From Armigeres subalbatus (lineage: Eukaryota > Arthropoda > Insecta > Diptera > Culicidae): a stretch of 64,000 nt of DNA. This document shows, piece after piece, positions 54,525 to 64,000 of this stretch. Both the position numbers and the translations under genes were made by a program. The notes beneath the pieces are model-generated. The model searched no databases. It was not told where the DNA came from and saw only the letters and a program-made list of their open reading frames with translations. How positions within the stretch are numbered: position 1 is the stretch's first letter; every line of letters begins with the position of its first letter. The stretch covers positions 558,001 to 622,000 of the forward strand of contig NW_026942506.1 in the NCBI RefSeq assembly GCF_024139115.2, in the 5' to 3' direction.

Positions 54525-54914
54525 TCTATCTATATACATAAAAATGAATTTCTGTTTGTCTGAACCTTATAGACTCGGAAAATACTGAACTGATCAGTCT
54601 GAAAACTTGTATAAAGAGGTTTTTGGGACCGGGGAAGGTTCTTAAGATGATTCGAGACCCCTCCACAGTGTAGAATGGGGGGTGGGGTTCCCATACAAAT
54701 GGAAAACCAAATTCCTCATAACTCGAGAATGAATCAAGAAAATGGAACCAAATCTGGCATGTGGAGGTTTTGGAAGGGAAGATATGTTTCAGTTGTGGTT
54801 CGAAACTCCTCCTCCTTCTGGAAAGAGGAGCTCCCATACAAATGAAGCATAAATTTCTGCATAACTCGAGAACTAATTAATTTTAGGCGAAACGAAGTTC
54901 GTCGGGTCTGCTAG
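54525..54914 (+). mobile_element. Non-autonomous Helitron-like element, 390 bp
   Basis: Starts TCTATCTATATACATAAAAA followed by 'tgaatttctgtttgtctg', and ends 'cgggtctgctag' followed by T, with a hairpin (ACGAA-g-TTCGT) about 10 bases before the CTAG end. A TC start, CTRR end, 3' hairpin and insertion between A and T are the Helitron hallmarks. The internal 'cccatacaaatg' and 'ataactcgagaa' motifs are repeated. No Rep/helicase coding. Confidence 0.82.
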
Positions 54915-56140
54915 TTTATTATAAAACAAGTGGAACTTTAACTCTCAAAAATCAAGGTTGTGTCTAGTGTATCGTACCTTTGCTTGGAGTAAGGTATTTA
55001 AAGGCGAATCTGCAACCAGACACCTGAGAAGACATCTCAGATCGTGCCTCAGATGAGCCACAATGACCCCGCAGCCCGTGACTATTTCCTGCATGGGAGA
55101 ATTTAGCGTCCTGTATCCTGTCTATGGGTTTTGCCCGAGCTCGTATCTAAGCCGCTATCAAGCATGGCATTCCAATAATTTTAGGAACGAGAGCATGCTG
55201 ATATGACGTGCTCCACCGATTCTACTGTATTCCGTATACGTAGCCCGAGAAGTCTGCAATTCCGAACCTATGCTAGAACTTGCACTTTTCCAAAAAGAGA
55301 AACAAAAATTTTCTTAAAAAATAAGTTTCAGTATTTTTTTTATTTATATAAAATTTTGTGTAAAATTCACTACTGGATAAAGATATGTTACAAACATTCA
55401 TATTCTTTGTTTTCTCCAAACGTTCTTTGCTATCATTTTTCATTAATATTTCAAATTTTGCACGGAATAATTGCATTTTGGACTTTTTTTCGTTTCTTTG
55501 TTATTTTTTTTATTCCCCCCCCTCCTCGTACCTTCCAAGAGCCGTCGGACATAAAATAAATTTAATATTTGTATCGGCCTAAATATTTTCTGAGTAGTGT
55601 TGATGAGAGCGTGAAGATTTAAAATGCATATAAGTAGTACACTCAGTGCACATTCGCTCTTGTGATAAACATTGGTTGAGACATAGACGTAAACCAAACT
55701 CTTCGGGATTAAATAAGAAGTTTCCTTTTCAACATTGCTTTGCTTCTTGGGCCATCATCACCTATCAAAATGGTTAACGTAGAAAAAAAGGCAATATGGA
55801 ACTTTTCAGTGTAAAGAACTCACTTCTAGGGGAATTGACCACGTACTTAAAAACCGATCCGAATCATACTTGGGTGTGACTAATATAAAAATAGAAAAAC
55901 CCATTACCATTTATTTCGTTTTCAAAAGTAGATAGGTGATATGAATGGAATGGGTTCAGATCTAAATTTGTGCCGATTAGTCCCTCGGACGGGGTACCCG
56001 TGTTCCTTTTTCAACTTCAAGTGGTGATATTTGAAACTCGGTGACATCTAAGAACTCCATAAAATGTAGCATCTGTGAGAAAATCACGTTGATACAGGGA
56101 GGAGGGACGTGGGGAGGGGCATCTGAATTTTTTTACCACG
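54915..56140. other. AT-rich intergenic stretch
   Basis: ORFs at 55203-55559 and 55443-55697 (minus) are low-complexity. 'ataaatttaatatttgtatc' near 55556 resembles text near 25905 and may be part of a dispersed repeat. 'cggggtacccgtgttcc' at 55988 is a partial forerunner of the direct repeat beginning at 56141. Confidence 0.4.
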
Positions 56141-56369
56141 TGGATGGCCGACAGGGTACCCGTGTTCCCATAAATTGATATTTTCATAACTTTAACAATT
56201 TTCAAGTGATTTAGATAATTTTGACAGTTTTGGAAACAGAAAATCATATACTTTTTGCCTATTGTCAAGCTTTTGTCCATGGTTGTACAAGAAATCTTTG
56301 AAGTAAGGCTTAAGAGTCTACACACGTAACCGAAGGACTATCAACCAGTTTCAAATATATTACATGCTC
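56141..56369 (+). repeat. Direct repeat, left copy (229 bp)
   Basis: 'tggatggccgacagggtacc' through 'gataattttgacagttttgg', 'agaaatctttgaagtaaggc', 'ttaagagtctacac' to 'ttacatgctc'. It matches 58538-58745 in the same orientation. A weaker tandem relative follows at about 56430-56600. Confidence 0.85.
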
Positions 56370-56599
56370 ATTGCGCTTCTTAGAATAGTCGGTGTTCACA
56401 GTATATGTTCTGGTTCTCCAAAAACCCCAAGAGTAAGGCCTAAGTCATCCAAAAAATCCCTGGAATAAAATCTTATGGTCTGCTAACGTAACCAAAGGTC
56501 TATTGTGTAAATTCAAAAACGGTGCATGCTCTTTTTGGTGCATAGCATATAATGCTTTCACAGTATATGTTCCGGGTCATCCAATGACCTTTTCTTAAA

Positions 56600-57640
56600 A
56601 CATGTTTGCATTCCAAGTAGTTCTTGTTGCTGTCATTGATTCCGGGTAGTCTACGAACTCCATACAGTCAAGGTCTTCGGATCAATCTCCGTAATAGAGG
56701 CAGTTAACGAAGAATAAACAAGTTGCGTGACCCCTTCTTGGTATATGTTTGAATTCCAAGTAGTTATTGCTGTTGTCATTGGTTCCAGGTAGTCTACAAA
56801 CTCCATAAAGTCAAGGTCTGTGGATCAACCTCCGTAATGGAGGTAGTTATTGAAGAATAAACAAGTTGGGTGACCTCTTTTTGATTAATATCTGTTTTTC
56901 ATGTAGTTCTTGTTGTTGTCGTGAGTTCCAGGTAGTCTACGAACTCCATACAGTCAAGGTCTTCGGATCAATCTCCGTAATGGAGGCAGTTATCGGAGAA
57001 TAAACAAGTTTTGTGACCCCTTCTTGGCATATGTTTGCATTATAAGTAGTTCTTGTTGTTGTCGTGGGCTCTAGGTAGTCTACGAACTCCATAGATTCAA
57101 GATCGGTGGATCAACCTCCGTAATGGAGGCAGTTATTGAAGAATAAACAAGTTTTGTGACCCCTTCTTGGCATATGTTTGTTTTTCATGTAGTTCTTGTT
57201 GTTGTCGTGAGTTCCAGGTAGTCTACGAACTACATACAGTCAAGGTCTTCGAATCAATCTCCGTAATGGAGGCGTTTATCGAAGAATAAACAAGTTGCGT
57301 GACCTTCTCTTGGTATATGTTTGTATTTCATGTAGTTCGTGTTGTTGTCGTGAGTCCCAGGTAGACTACAAACTCCATACAGTCAAGATCTTCGGATCAA
57401 TCTCCGTAATGGAGGCAGTTATCGAAGAATAAACAAGTTGCGTGACCCCTTCTTGGTATATGTGTGTACTTCAAGTAGTTCTTGTCGTTGTCGTGGACTC
57501 CAGGTAGTCTACGAACTCCATAGAGTCAAGGTTTGGGGATCGACCTCGATAACGAAGGCAGTTATTGAAGAATAAACAAGTTTTGTGACCCCTTCTTGGT
57601 ATATGTTTGTATTTAAGGTAATTATTTTCATTTTCGTGGG
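56600..57640 (+). repeat. Tandem array of about 143-bp units, 7 copies
   Basis: Each unit contains 'cttcttggtatatgtttg', 'gtagttcttgttgttgtcg', 'ccaggtagtctacgaactcc', 'gtcaaggtcttcggatcaa', 'tccgtaatggaggcagtta' and 'gaagaataaacaagtt'. The last motif recurs every 139-148 bp from 56713 to 57568. Degenerate extra copies lie at about 57890-58130. No ORF longer than chance. Confidence 0.92.
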
Positions 57641-58537
57641 CTCCCTAATGAAGACAAGGCAAAATACGTGAATGGAATCCGTAATTTTTTGTCGAAGAGA
57701 CTTACAAACTTCTTAACAGGTACTCATAAATGATTCATAATAAGCTACAGGCAGTGAAAGTTATTTCATGAAAATCATTGTTGTTTGCGGCAAATTGGGT
57801 CGAAAACGTGATAAAATCGGGTTAGACAAAATCAGGGGTAGACAAAATCTGGGAGTAACAAAATCGGGTCAACTTTCCTAGTAGTTTTCCATTTTGTTTT
57901 TGCCATGGTACTAAGTAGTCTATGAACTCCATATAGGAATGATCTGCAGATCAACCCACGAACGGAAGGGTACTGGTATATGTTTGCATTTCAAGTAGTT
58001 CAAGTTGTTGTCATTAGCTCTGGGCAGTTATTGAAGAATAAACAAGATGTGAAACCTCATCTTGATATATTAGCATTCCAAGTAGTTATTGTTGTCTTGT
58101 TGTTGTTGGTCCCAGGTAGTATACAAACTTCATTCATATCACTAATATGAAGTTGTCTATTATTTGGAAATGCAAAATGTGAATAAATTGCAACGATACA
58201 ACTTCACGCCGAGAACGTGAGGGAAAAAACGGGCTAATATCGCAAAGATCATGTACCATAATAAAACTAATTAAGGACACTCCTCACGGAATCCAAGTTT
58301 CAAAGTGTTCATTTTGAGATTTTTGAGAATTTGAGAATATTCATTTTGAGATTTTTCGCTTTGAATATGATAAATATAACCGCTGCATTTCGTAACGCGA
58401 CACCATCGCTGAATTGCACTTTTTCGCATTTTGAAATTCAAGTACGTTTTTAACTCTGGTATACGGTTTGGAGTCTCGATTTCTTCTAAGCATTTCTCAG
58501 GTTATTAAACCTTATGCGGCCAACAAAAAAACACACA
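57641..58537. other. Spacer with degenerate 143-bp-array pieces
   Basis: 'aaaatcgggttagacaaaat' with two further 'acaaaatc(t/g)ggg' blocks at 57806-57870 is a short local repeat. Partial array units follow to about 58130. A fragment of the TAA MITE family is at 58265-58310. Confidence 0.5.
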
Positions 58538-58745
58538 TGGATGGCCGACAGGGTACCCGTGTTCCCATAAAAACCGATTTGGATAATTTTGACAATTTTG
58601 GAAACAGAAACTCATATACTTTTTGCCCATTGTCAAGGTTTATAGCTTATGCCCATGATTATACAAGAAATCTTTGAAGTAAGGCTTAAGAGTCTACACG
58701 CGTAACCAAAGGCCATTTAACCAGTTTTAAATATGCTACAAGCTC
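58538..58745 (+). repeat. Direct repeat, right copy (208 bp)
   Basis: About 20 bp shorter than the copy at 56141-56369 but otherwise collinear. Together they bracket the 143-bp array. Confidence 0.85.
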
Positions 58746-58786
58746 TCAGGAGTAAGCCTTCTAGGCTAATATCTAGAGGGTCTTTA

Positions 58787-58975
58787 AAATCACTCCTTAC
58801 GGAATCCAAGTTTCAGAGTGCTCGCGTTTTCGGGGGCACACCAATCGATACGGAGGCGGTGCACAACTGTCATTTTTGTTGATTTAGCTCTGCCGCGTCT
58901 CAGCATGCGTGAAATAATAAAAATGACAGTTGTGCGTTGCTTCCGTGTCAGTGGTGGTGCCCCAAGCGAAAAAAA
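58787..58975. mobile_element. Copy of the 51966-type palindromic MITE
   Basis: 'cactccttacggaatccaag', 'gtgctcgcgttttcgggggc', 'gcacaactgtcattttt' and the complementary half 'aaaatgacagttgtgcgttg'. Right end decayed into 'ccaagcgaaaaa'. No intact TAA pair. Confidence 0.75.
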
Positions 58976-59224
58976 CAAAATAAACAATTCAAAAATCAGA
59001 TTATGTGTCATCCGCAAAATAACCAGCATGAGTTAACCACAGAAATTTGTATGGCAAAAGACATCTAACGCCGGATTTCTCAAAATTAGGAACTTTTCGT
59101 GAAAAACTATTTGGTACCGGTCATGTACCATGGTGTGTCCGCTACTACGCCTACCAAATATTTTTTCGATGAAGGTGCTTAATTAAGAGAAATCGAACCA
59201 TAGATGCCTTTCGCCATACTGATT

Positions 59225-59523
59225 TCAGATAGTTAACTCATAGTGCGCTGTAAGCAGGCTCAAAGTGGGTGATTCATTCATCTGGAGCCCCTGCATGTGC
59301 GTAGGAATATGTCGAGGGCTTTGTTCATTGCTGACGCTCTTCAAGGTCGCTTAGATTGTCCATCGCTTCTTGGGCAAGTGAACATCAACGTTGCCCCTCG
59401 GTCTTTGAGAAATAACTCCTTGCTCCGTTTACCGTTTCAACGTACCAATTACAGCATGTACGGTGCGATGACTGGACTGCAAAGGATATTTAATAGAGTC
59501 GCTTCAGCGTTCGACTTAACCTA
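59225..59523 (+). pseudogene. LINE reverse-transcriptase C-terminal end
   Basis: The frame from 59297 reads 'MSRALFIADALQGRLDCPSL', 'LGQVNINVAPRSLRNNSLLR', 'LPFQRTNYSMYGAMTGLQRI' and 'FNRVASAFDLT' then stop. This pattern ('ra.f..dil.G.iDcp.Ll..in..v..R.lR...lLr.pf.rTnYg') is the known carboxyl end of several insect non-LTR retrotransposon RT proteins. Upstream sequence is broken, so only the tail is preserved: a 5'-truncated insertion. The natural stop and 3' UTR seem to follow to about 59650. Confidence 0.75.
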
Positions 59524-59664
59524 AGAAGCCGGTTTTCAGTTTGTTTGCTTATCGTGCATAGTTCTACGATTCTGTTTTTTTCTTTTATAACATGTTAAAC
59601 CACTTCAGTAATAGTAATTGTAGCCTTATTTAACATTATTTGGGCTGACATTCATATAAATATA

Positions 59665-59905
59665 TTACCTCTCATTTGTCACTTCTTGGTTCTATTTATG
59701 TCACACTCACATTCTACTTCTCACTTCGCAACTATCACTTCTCACTTTTCGTCGCTCACTCATCGCCACTGACTTCTCACTTCCCATTTTTTCCACTACT
59801 CACATCCTACTACTCAATACTCACTTCAAGTTCCTACTTTTCACTTCTCTATACTTTTTTCGAACATCTCTATTCTCACTTTCCACTTCTCGTTGTTCAC
59901 TATTC
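59665..59905 (+). repeat. TCTCACT-type minisatellite
   Basis: Repeats of 'cttctcacttctcac' and 'tactcacttc' in one orientation over about 240 bp. Related to the core at 25128-25505. The 94-codon ORF here is a translation of the repeat. Confidence 0.85.
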
Positions 59906-59969
59906 GAGCATTTCATTTTTTACATATGGAAACAAAGCAAAAAAAAGAAACAAATTTTAACTACACAGC

Positions 59970-60322
59970 CAAATATAAATGAACCGTTTGTTTGAGAAAC
60001 TGTATATGTAACATTTTTGGCCATATAAAAAATACGAAAAAAATATTGTTCAGGAATGTATGAAAAAAAATTCGTTTGTTTGACTACTACACTGACTGAC
60101 TACATATGAAGACGTATTTTGAAGAGCAATTGTGGAGTACTGCTTACATTTTTACATTTTTTTACCCCAGGGTGTTGAGTTTTGCCAAAAACTATTGATC
60201 TGTATTGAAGAAATCGAAAGATTCGGTTCAAATTTGTTCAAAAACAGTTTTTTGTTGTTTTCTCGAAATAGTGTAAAATGGGCTTATGCAGTTTCTCAAA
60301 CAAATGATTCAAATGTGTTCTC
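59970..60322. mobile_element. Probable MITE with inverted ends
   Basis: 'gaaccgtttgtttgagaaac' near 59981 pairs with 'gtttctcaaacaaatgattc' near 60290. AT-rich interior, no coding. Imperfect ends and no clear target duplication. Confidence 0.5.
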
Positions 60323-60325
60323 TAT

Positions 60326-61240
60326 TACTATACATTCCTAACTCAATTGTCCCTTAAATATCGAGTAAGGGAGAGTTTCAAACCGATCGCTACTATTCGA
60401 TTGTGTATATTGAGAAGGAAAGCTGATAACTTACGTCATGTTCATCATAGATCATCTTCCGTACAGCATGATGTTCAAATTGTGTTAAAGCGTAAACAAA
60501 AATTTTAGGATGGTTAATTCAAAACTATCAAAGGATCCCAACATTCAACAGTGTCTGTAAATTGCATTTAACAAGACTTACCACTGCGCTCATTCGAGTT
60601 CACTTAATTTTGCGCTCATCAACATCTGAAATTATAGAAGAAAAACGAGAACACTTGAGTCGCACGTATTTCACCATCCACCAGATAATTAAAAATATCA
60701 ACGCCTCTGAATAAATTCGCACAAATTTCGTTTGATCTACTGCCATCCGTAGTTTCCTTCGTTGGTCAAAAGTAAAAAAAAATAATAAAATAAACCGAAA
60801 CAAGACGTTCATCTTAATTTTGTATTACATCTACCCACATACAGCCGAATAAAAAAAAGAATTGCGCTATCTCGAGAAGAAAACGAAATGTTCACATCTT
60901 ATCTACTCGCAAAATACCACTCGGTCTCATGGGACCCCGCCACCGTAATTAGACCTGTCTCTTGAGTTTTCCGCAATTAATACATATTAACTAGAGCTGG
61001 GCAGAGTCTGACCACACAGCTTTCAAAACAACCCACCGAAACCGTTGTCGCATATAACAAGTCAATTCGCGAACGGTCTCCCATGCGCGAAACACCCACC
61101 GACTCGTTACACAGACAGTAGCCGTACTTTTTGGTGCAACCGGACCAACGTTTTCCATCAAGTGTAGCCAGTCAGTGTGTCGCGCCAGCAGGGGTAACAG
61201 TTAAAACAATAATTAATTCTTCCCCCAAAAGATTTAGTAC
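60326..61240. other. Possible intron or regulatory sequence
   Basis: No transposon recognised. 60930-61200 is GC-richer than its surroundings and unique-looking, with 'tcagtgtgtcg' at 61173 resembling an insect initiator. On the minus strand a splice-like segment (60582-60625) has an acceptor 'tataatttcag' and a consensus donor 'gtaagt', but is closed in all frames. Confidence 0.35.
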
Positions 61241-61285
61241 CTGCTCGGCGGCGGAGGTGGCACGCTCGAGCAGCTTGTGAGACCC
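61241..61285 (-). CDS. Candidate 45-bp coding microexon
   Basis: On the minus strand 'ttcttttaattgcag' ends in AG, followed by 45 bp that read in frame as GSHKLLERATSAAEQ, followed by 'gtactaaat', a usable donor. The segment is strikingly GC-rich at third positions (CTG CTC GAG CGT GCC ACC TCC GCC GCC GAG CAG) within AT-rich DNA, has no stop in this frame, and is a multiple of three, as expected of a cassette exon. The peptide is helix-prone (Leu-Leu-Glu-Arg-Ala...). I do not recognise the host gene, and neighbouring exons were not found, so it would belong to a long-intron minus-strand gene extending beyond or across the window. Confidence 0.5.
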
Positions 61286-61946
61286 CTGCAATTAAAAGAA
61301 CGCACATCCTCCCACCACATCTTTTGTCTTAGCGGCCGAACCGGTGCGGCGGTTGAATCTGATATCTGAAGTTCCCACATCAAAACGGTGAAACAGCAGC
61401 GAATTTTTGGGGGCAACCCCAAAATGAAAAAGAAACATGAATGAATGAATGACACATGCCTCATTTGACACATACAGCGGAGCAGCGAGGTGGAATATCA
61501 TAGCCGTGAAGTTACGGAAGAATAGGAGTGATATCCAAACAAACTATAAAACAACACACAATGCAATCGGATTATATTAAACGTCTTTACGAGTCGTTCC
61601 ACATTCAACTGCTGGTGCTGATGTGGTTCGTGAAATTTACGACGGAACCGCTGGTTGATCCATTCAGTAGAGGGCACCTTTCTCGTTTAAGAATTGGTCT
61701 AAGCTGTGAGGATCTATTTATGTTATAATAATTTTTAACTCATCGAAGAAGCGGTCAATACTGATATTACAAAGAAATGACTTGTATGCAAAGAAAAAAT
61801 GAATGGAAGTTAAACGACATGTAGAATAGTAATTAAGGAAAAAATATAGTATAATTTCATTTAATTCCACTTAATTCCATTGATTTGCATTTACAGCGCA
61901 TTCAATATCTCGTTTATTTTCATGTTTAAAATATGATATTAAAATA
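61286..61946. other. Flanking, possibly intronic sequence
   Basis: Minus-strand frames at 61292-61501 and 61234-61473 overlap the exon candidate but show no familiar domain. A plus-strand ORF (61528-61728, about 66 codons) is unrecognised. No repeat signature. Confidence 0.35.
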
Positions 61947-62391
61947 GTCGATCTCGGTGGTCTAGTGGCTACCGCTTTTGCCTTATAAGCAGGAGGTCAT
62001 GGGTTCAATTTCAGGCTCGTCCCTTTTCTACTTTGTCTCTAAGTTCTTTCTGTGTTTCACGCCCTACCAAAACGATTCCTGCTGTTATAACCTTCCACAC
62101 AATTCCAAAACCTCCCTTGGCACATATGAGAGGTCGTAGAATTCTCTGCATCTTTCTTAATTTTGTGCCCAACTAAACAGCCTTCCCCTTCCTCAGCATT
62201 CGCAAGTACGTGGCCAGGACAGATCTCGACTATTGGAGAGTACTATGCTTCCATCTAAGAGATAGTGATTAGTCCCTAATCAATATCAGTGGTAACGGAT
62301 GAAAGTAATTCTACTCTTATACAATAGTCATGGCTTGTACCACCTACGAATTTGTGCGAATTGCTCAATACTAATGCTAATGCTAATGTCC
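61947..62391 (+). mobile_element. tRNA-derived SINE, second family, with target duplication
   Basis: A box TGGTCTAGTGG (61958-61968) and B box GGTTCAATTTC (62002-62012) with a tRNA-like 'gccttataagcaggagg' between them. The body has no similarity to the Feilai-like copies and ends in the short tandem 'ctaatgctaatgctaatg'. Flanks match: 'aaaatatgatattaaaata' (61928-61946) and, with a few extra bases, 62392-62414. It may correspond to an Aedes SINE such as Gecko; the name is unverified. Confidence 0.82.
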
Positions 62392-62414
62392 AAAATATGA
62401 TACCTATTAAAATA

Positions 62415-63462
62415 AACCTAAAATCATAATATGTTTGACTGTTTGGTATAAAAACAAATTTAAATTGGTCTAGGATCATCTATGTTTATGTCCTTCAACT
62501 GCGTACAAATAACATCTACGAGAAGAAGACAATATTGTAAAGTTTTAGGAACCATTTACTTTTCGATCATTCTTATCAAAAATGAAAGCATTCACCCCAA
62601 TCTCACCCCAAAACTCATGTGAACACTCCCCAAAAAAAACAGAAGTGGCTGGGTGTAACAATATGACATTTTGCCCTCTGTCTGATTATGAGCGGATCGT
62701 CGTATATATGAAAAAATAAAATAAGATAATAAATAAGATAAGATAATAAAATAAGATTCGAGCTTGAGACAAGTTTGTGTTTCCCATATTAAAAATTTCA
62801 ACGACTATCACTGATGAGGTACCACAAGAAAGCTCAAATGGTTTGAAGTTGCTTCACGGAACAGCTTTGAAACAATACGAGTGAGATGAAAGTTTCTTAT
62901 ACATTCGAATGAAACTCCATCTACGATACTGGATGGCCTAATATTTCTTGCGAAAATCGATTCATACGTGTAGGCGTCATACACTTTCATATCTGGTTGA
63001 AAAGCAGCCTCTTTTTTTAACCGTCCTTTAACACGGCTTAACGGAAGCAGGGCATACACGTTTTATTCAATTTCACACCCAACAACCATATGATTGAGTC
63101 TTGCTGGTATCCTGACAATGTTCCAGAAAGTCAGTGAATATGTGAGCAGCGATAATCCACACATTATTACATATTCATATGCCCAACTTCGAAGGATACA
63201 CTGAATTGCGACCAGCGGAACAAGGGGGAAAAGTTTGCCGGCAGCTGGTTTGCATCAGGGCGGAAGGCTATGGGTAGAGCAAGTTTGCCTGCGAAATTGA
63301 GTGGAAATTTACATTTCCTTATTTTCACATGTGTTTTGGCGAGTGTGTGGTTTGCTGCGTGCTTGAGCAAAGTATAGAGGAAATCAAGTTGAACAACCTA
63401 AACAAGTCAACAAAACATGTACGGCAATCATGCAGCAGTGAAATGATCAGGCAGAATTTATA
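62415..63462. other. Intergenic stretch, no gene seen
   Basis: Simple 'aataagataagataataaaa' repeats at 62715-62755. Minus-strand ORFs 62808-63059 and 63167-63370 lack recognised motifs. Confidence 0.4.
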
Positions 63463-63700
63463 CAGGCCGGACTCGATTATCCGGAGTGTTGAAAAAAATT
63501 TCACTCCGGATAATCGAACCCTCCGGATAATCGAGCCATTTTTTTGTTGTTGCTGAAAATTTAACTTTTGCTCAAATAATCTTTATTTTGGTTATATAAC
63601 ATCTAATAAAATATCCCGTTGGTCCGTTCATGGATTCTGACTACCGTTAGAGGTCAGCGCCGATCCGAAAATCGTCGGCGGCAACGTTTGTCATATTTTT
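63463..63700 (+). mobile_element. Pogo/Tigger-like left end
   Basis: After TA, CAGGCCGGACTCGATTATCC begins the element. 'ccggataatcga' is then repeated inverted at 63509-63538. CAG start, TA target and iterated GATTATCCGGA motifs are typical of pogo/Tigger ends. The body runs towards the window edge without visible transposase. Confidence 0.65.
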
Positions 63701-63719
63701 TATCGGCGATTCTTCTAAT

Positions 63720-64000
63720 TTAACGTAAAGTTGTTTTTAGGATATTTTAAGACATTAACGGGAAAATCCTTTTAATTTCCCCGGAAAAATCTAATGAGCT
63801 GTCCCAGGAGATTCTTCCAAGTTTTTCGGAATTGCTCTAAAGTTTTCACGGGAATACCTTTGTAGTTTTCATGGGAAATTGTTTAAGAGTTCGCCTATCC
63901 CACCGGGCATGCAAGCTTCGAATTAACAGAATTTCCTTGTGATTTTTTTTAAGTTTCACAAAATCTGTTTCCAACGGAATTTCAACTGGATTTTTAACGG
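63720..64000. repeat. Degenerate GGAATTCC-like repeat at the window edge
   Basis: 'ggaaaatccttttaatttcc', 'ccggaaaaatc', 'ttttcacgggaa' and 'catgggaaattg' resemble decayed forms of the minisatellites at 19426-21065 and 42480-43640. Cut by the end of the window. Confidence 0.45.

Noticed and set aside
56141..58745. LTR retrotransposon bounded by direct repeats
   Set aside because: The repeats lack clear TG...CA ends, a primer-binding site and a polypurine tract, and the interior is a tandem array with no gag or pol.
61947..62030. tRNA gene (Ile-like)
   Set aside because: A and B boxes are present but the acceptor stem does not close and the sequence continues into a SINE body with target duplication.

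Overview
The window is repeat-dominated, AT-rich nuclear DNA of an insect, most likely an Aedes (culicine) mosquito. The evidence is tRNA-derived SINEs resembling Feilai, a DD37E Tc1/mariner transposase of the type first described in mosquitoes, Pao/BEL and RTE/Jockey-like retroelements, and many TAA-flanked MITEs. No intact host gene is visible. What looks like host sequence amounts to one well-formed 45-bp exon candidate on the minus strand (61241-61285), a few weak ORFs and three histone-type 3' stem-loops. The identification is from sequence patterns only; no search was run.

Layout. 1-12.4 kb: three abutting satellite arrays (about 70/140 bp, about 176 bp, about 83 bp unit) ending at a 25-N assembly gap (12428-12452). 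12.45-16.9 kb: mostly unique-looking sequence with a dispersed repeat, a MITE fragment and the tail of a LINE (RNase H). 16.97-22.19 kb: a large foldback-like element with about 215-bp terminal inverted repeats, inverted blocks of a 140-bp repeat (16 copies one way, 7 the other) and a 21-bp-type minisatellite core. 22.3-26.9 kb: GGCCGAAA and TCTCACT minisatellites, hairpins and a LINE tail. 27.2-33.4 kb: a nearly full-length, decayed BEL/Pao retrotransposon on the minus strand with all pol domains, split by a 569-bp MITE and a SINE. 35.5-36.1 kb: three histone-like stem-loops. 39.0-41.5 kb: a TIR element enclosing a perfect 122-bp inverted repeat, then a DD37E mariner. 41.8-46.1 kb: a nested stack (Harbinger-like MITE, second TIR element, hAT-like element with perfect 8-bp target duplication, two further MITEs). 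47.9-54.9 kb: SINEs, two RTE-like LINE fragments in opposite orientation, a cluster of MITEs and a Helitron-like element. 56.1-58.7 kb: a 143-bp tandem array inside 0.2-kb direct repeats. 58.8-64 kb: MITEs, a LINE tail, the exon candidate, a second SINE family and a pogo/Tigger-like end.

The genes do not form a pathway. The useful information is the relative ages of insertions (SINE in LINE, MITE in SINE; MITE and SINE in BEL; hAT in TIR element in Harbinger MITE), the internal architecture of composite repeats, and a few signals that do not fit the transposon background. Scattered one- and two-base losses in otherwise near-identical satellite units suggest uncorrected long-read consensus errors, so frameshifts in this window should be read with caution.
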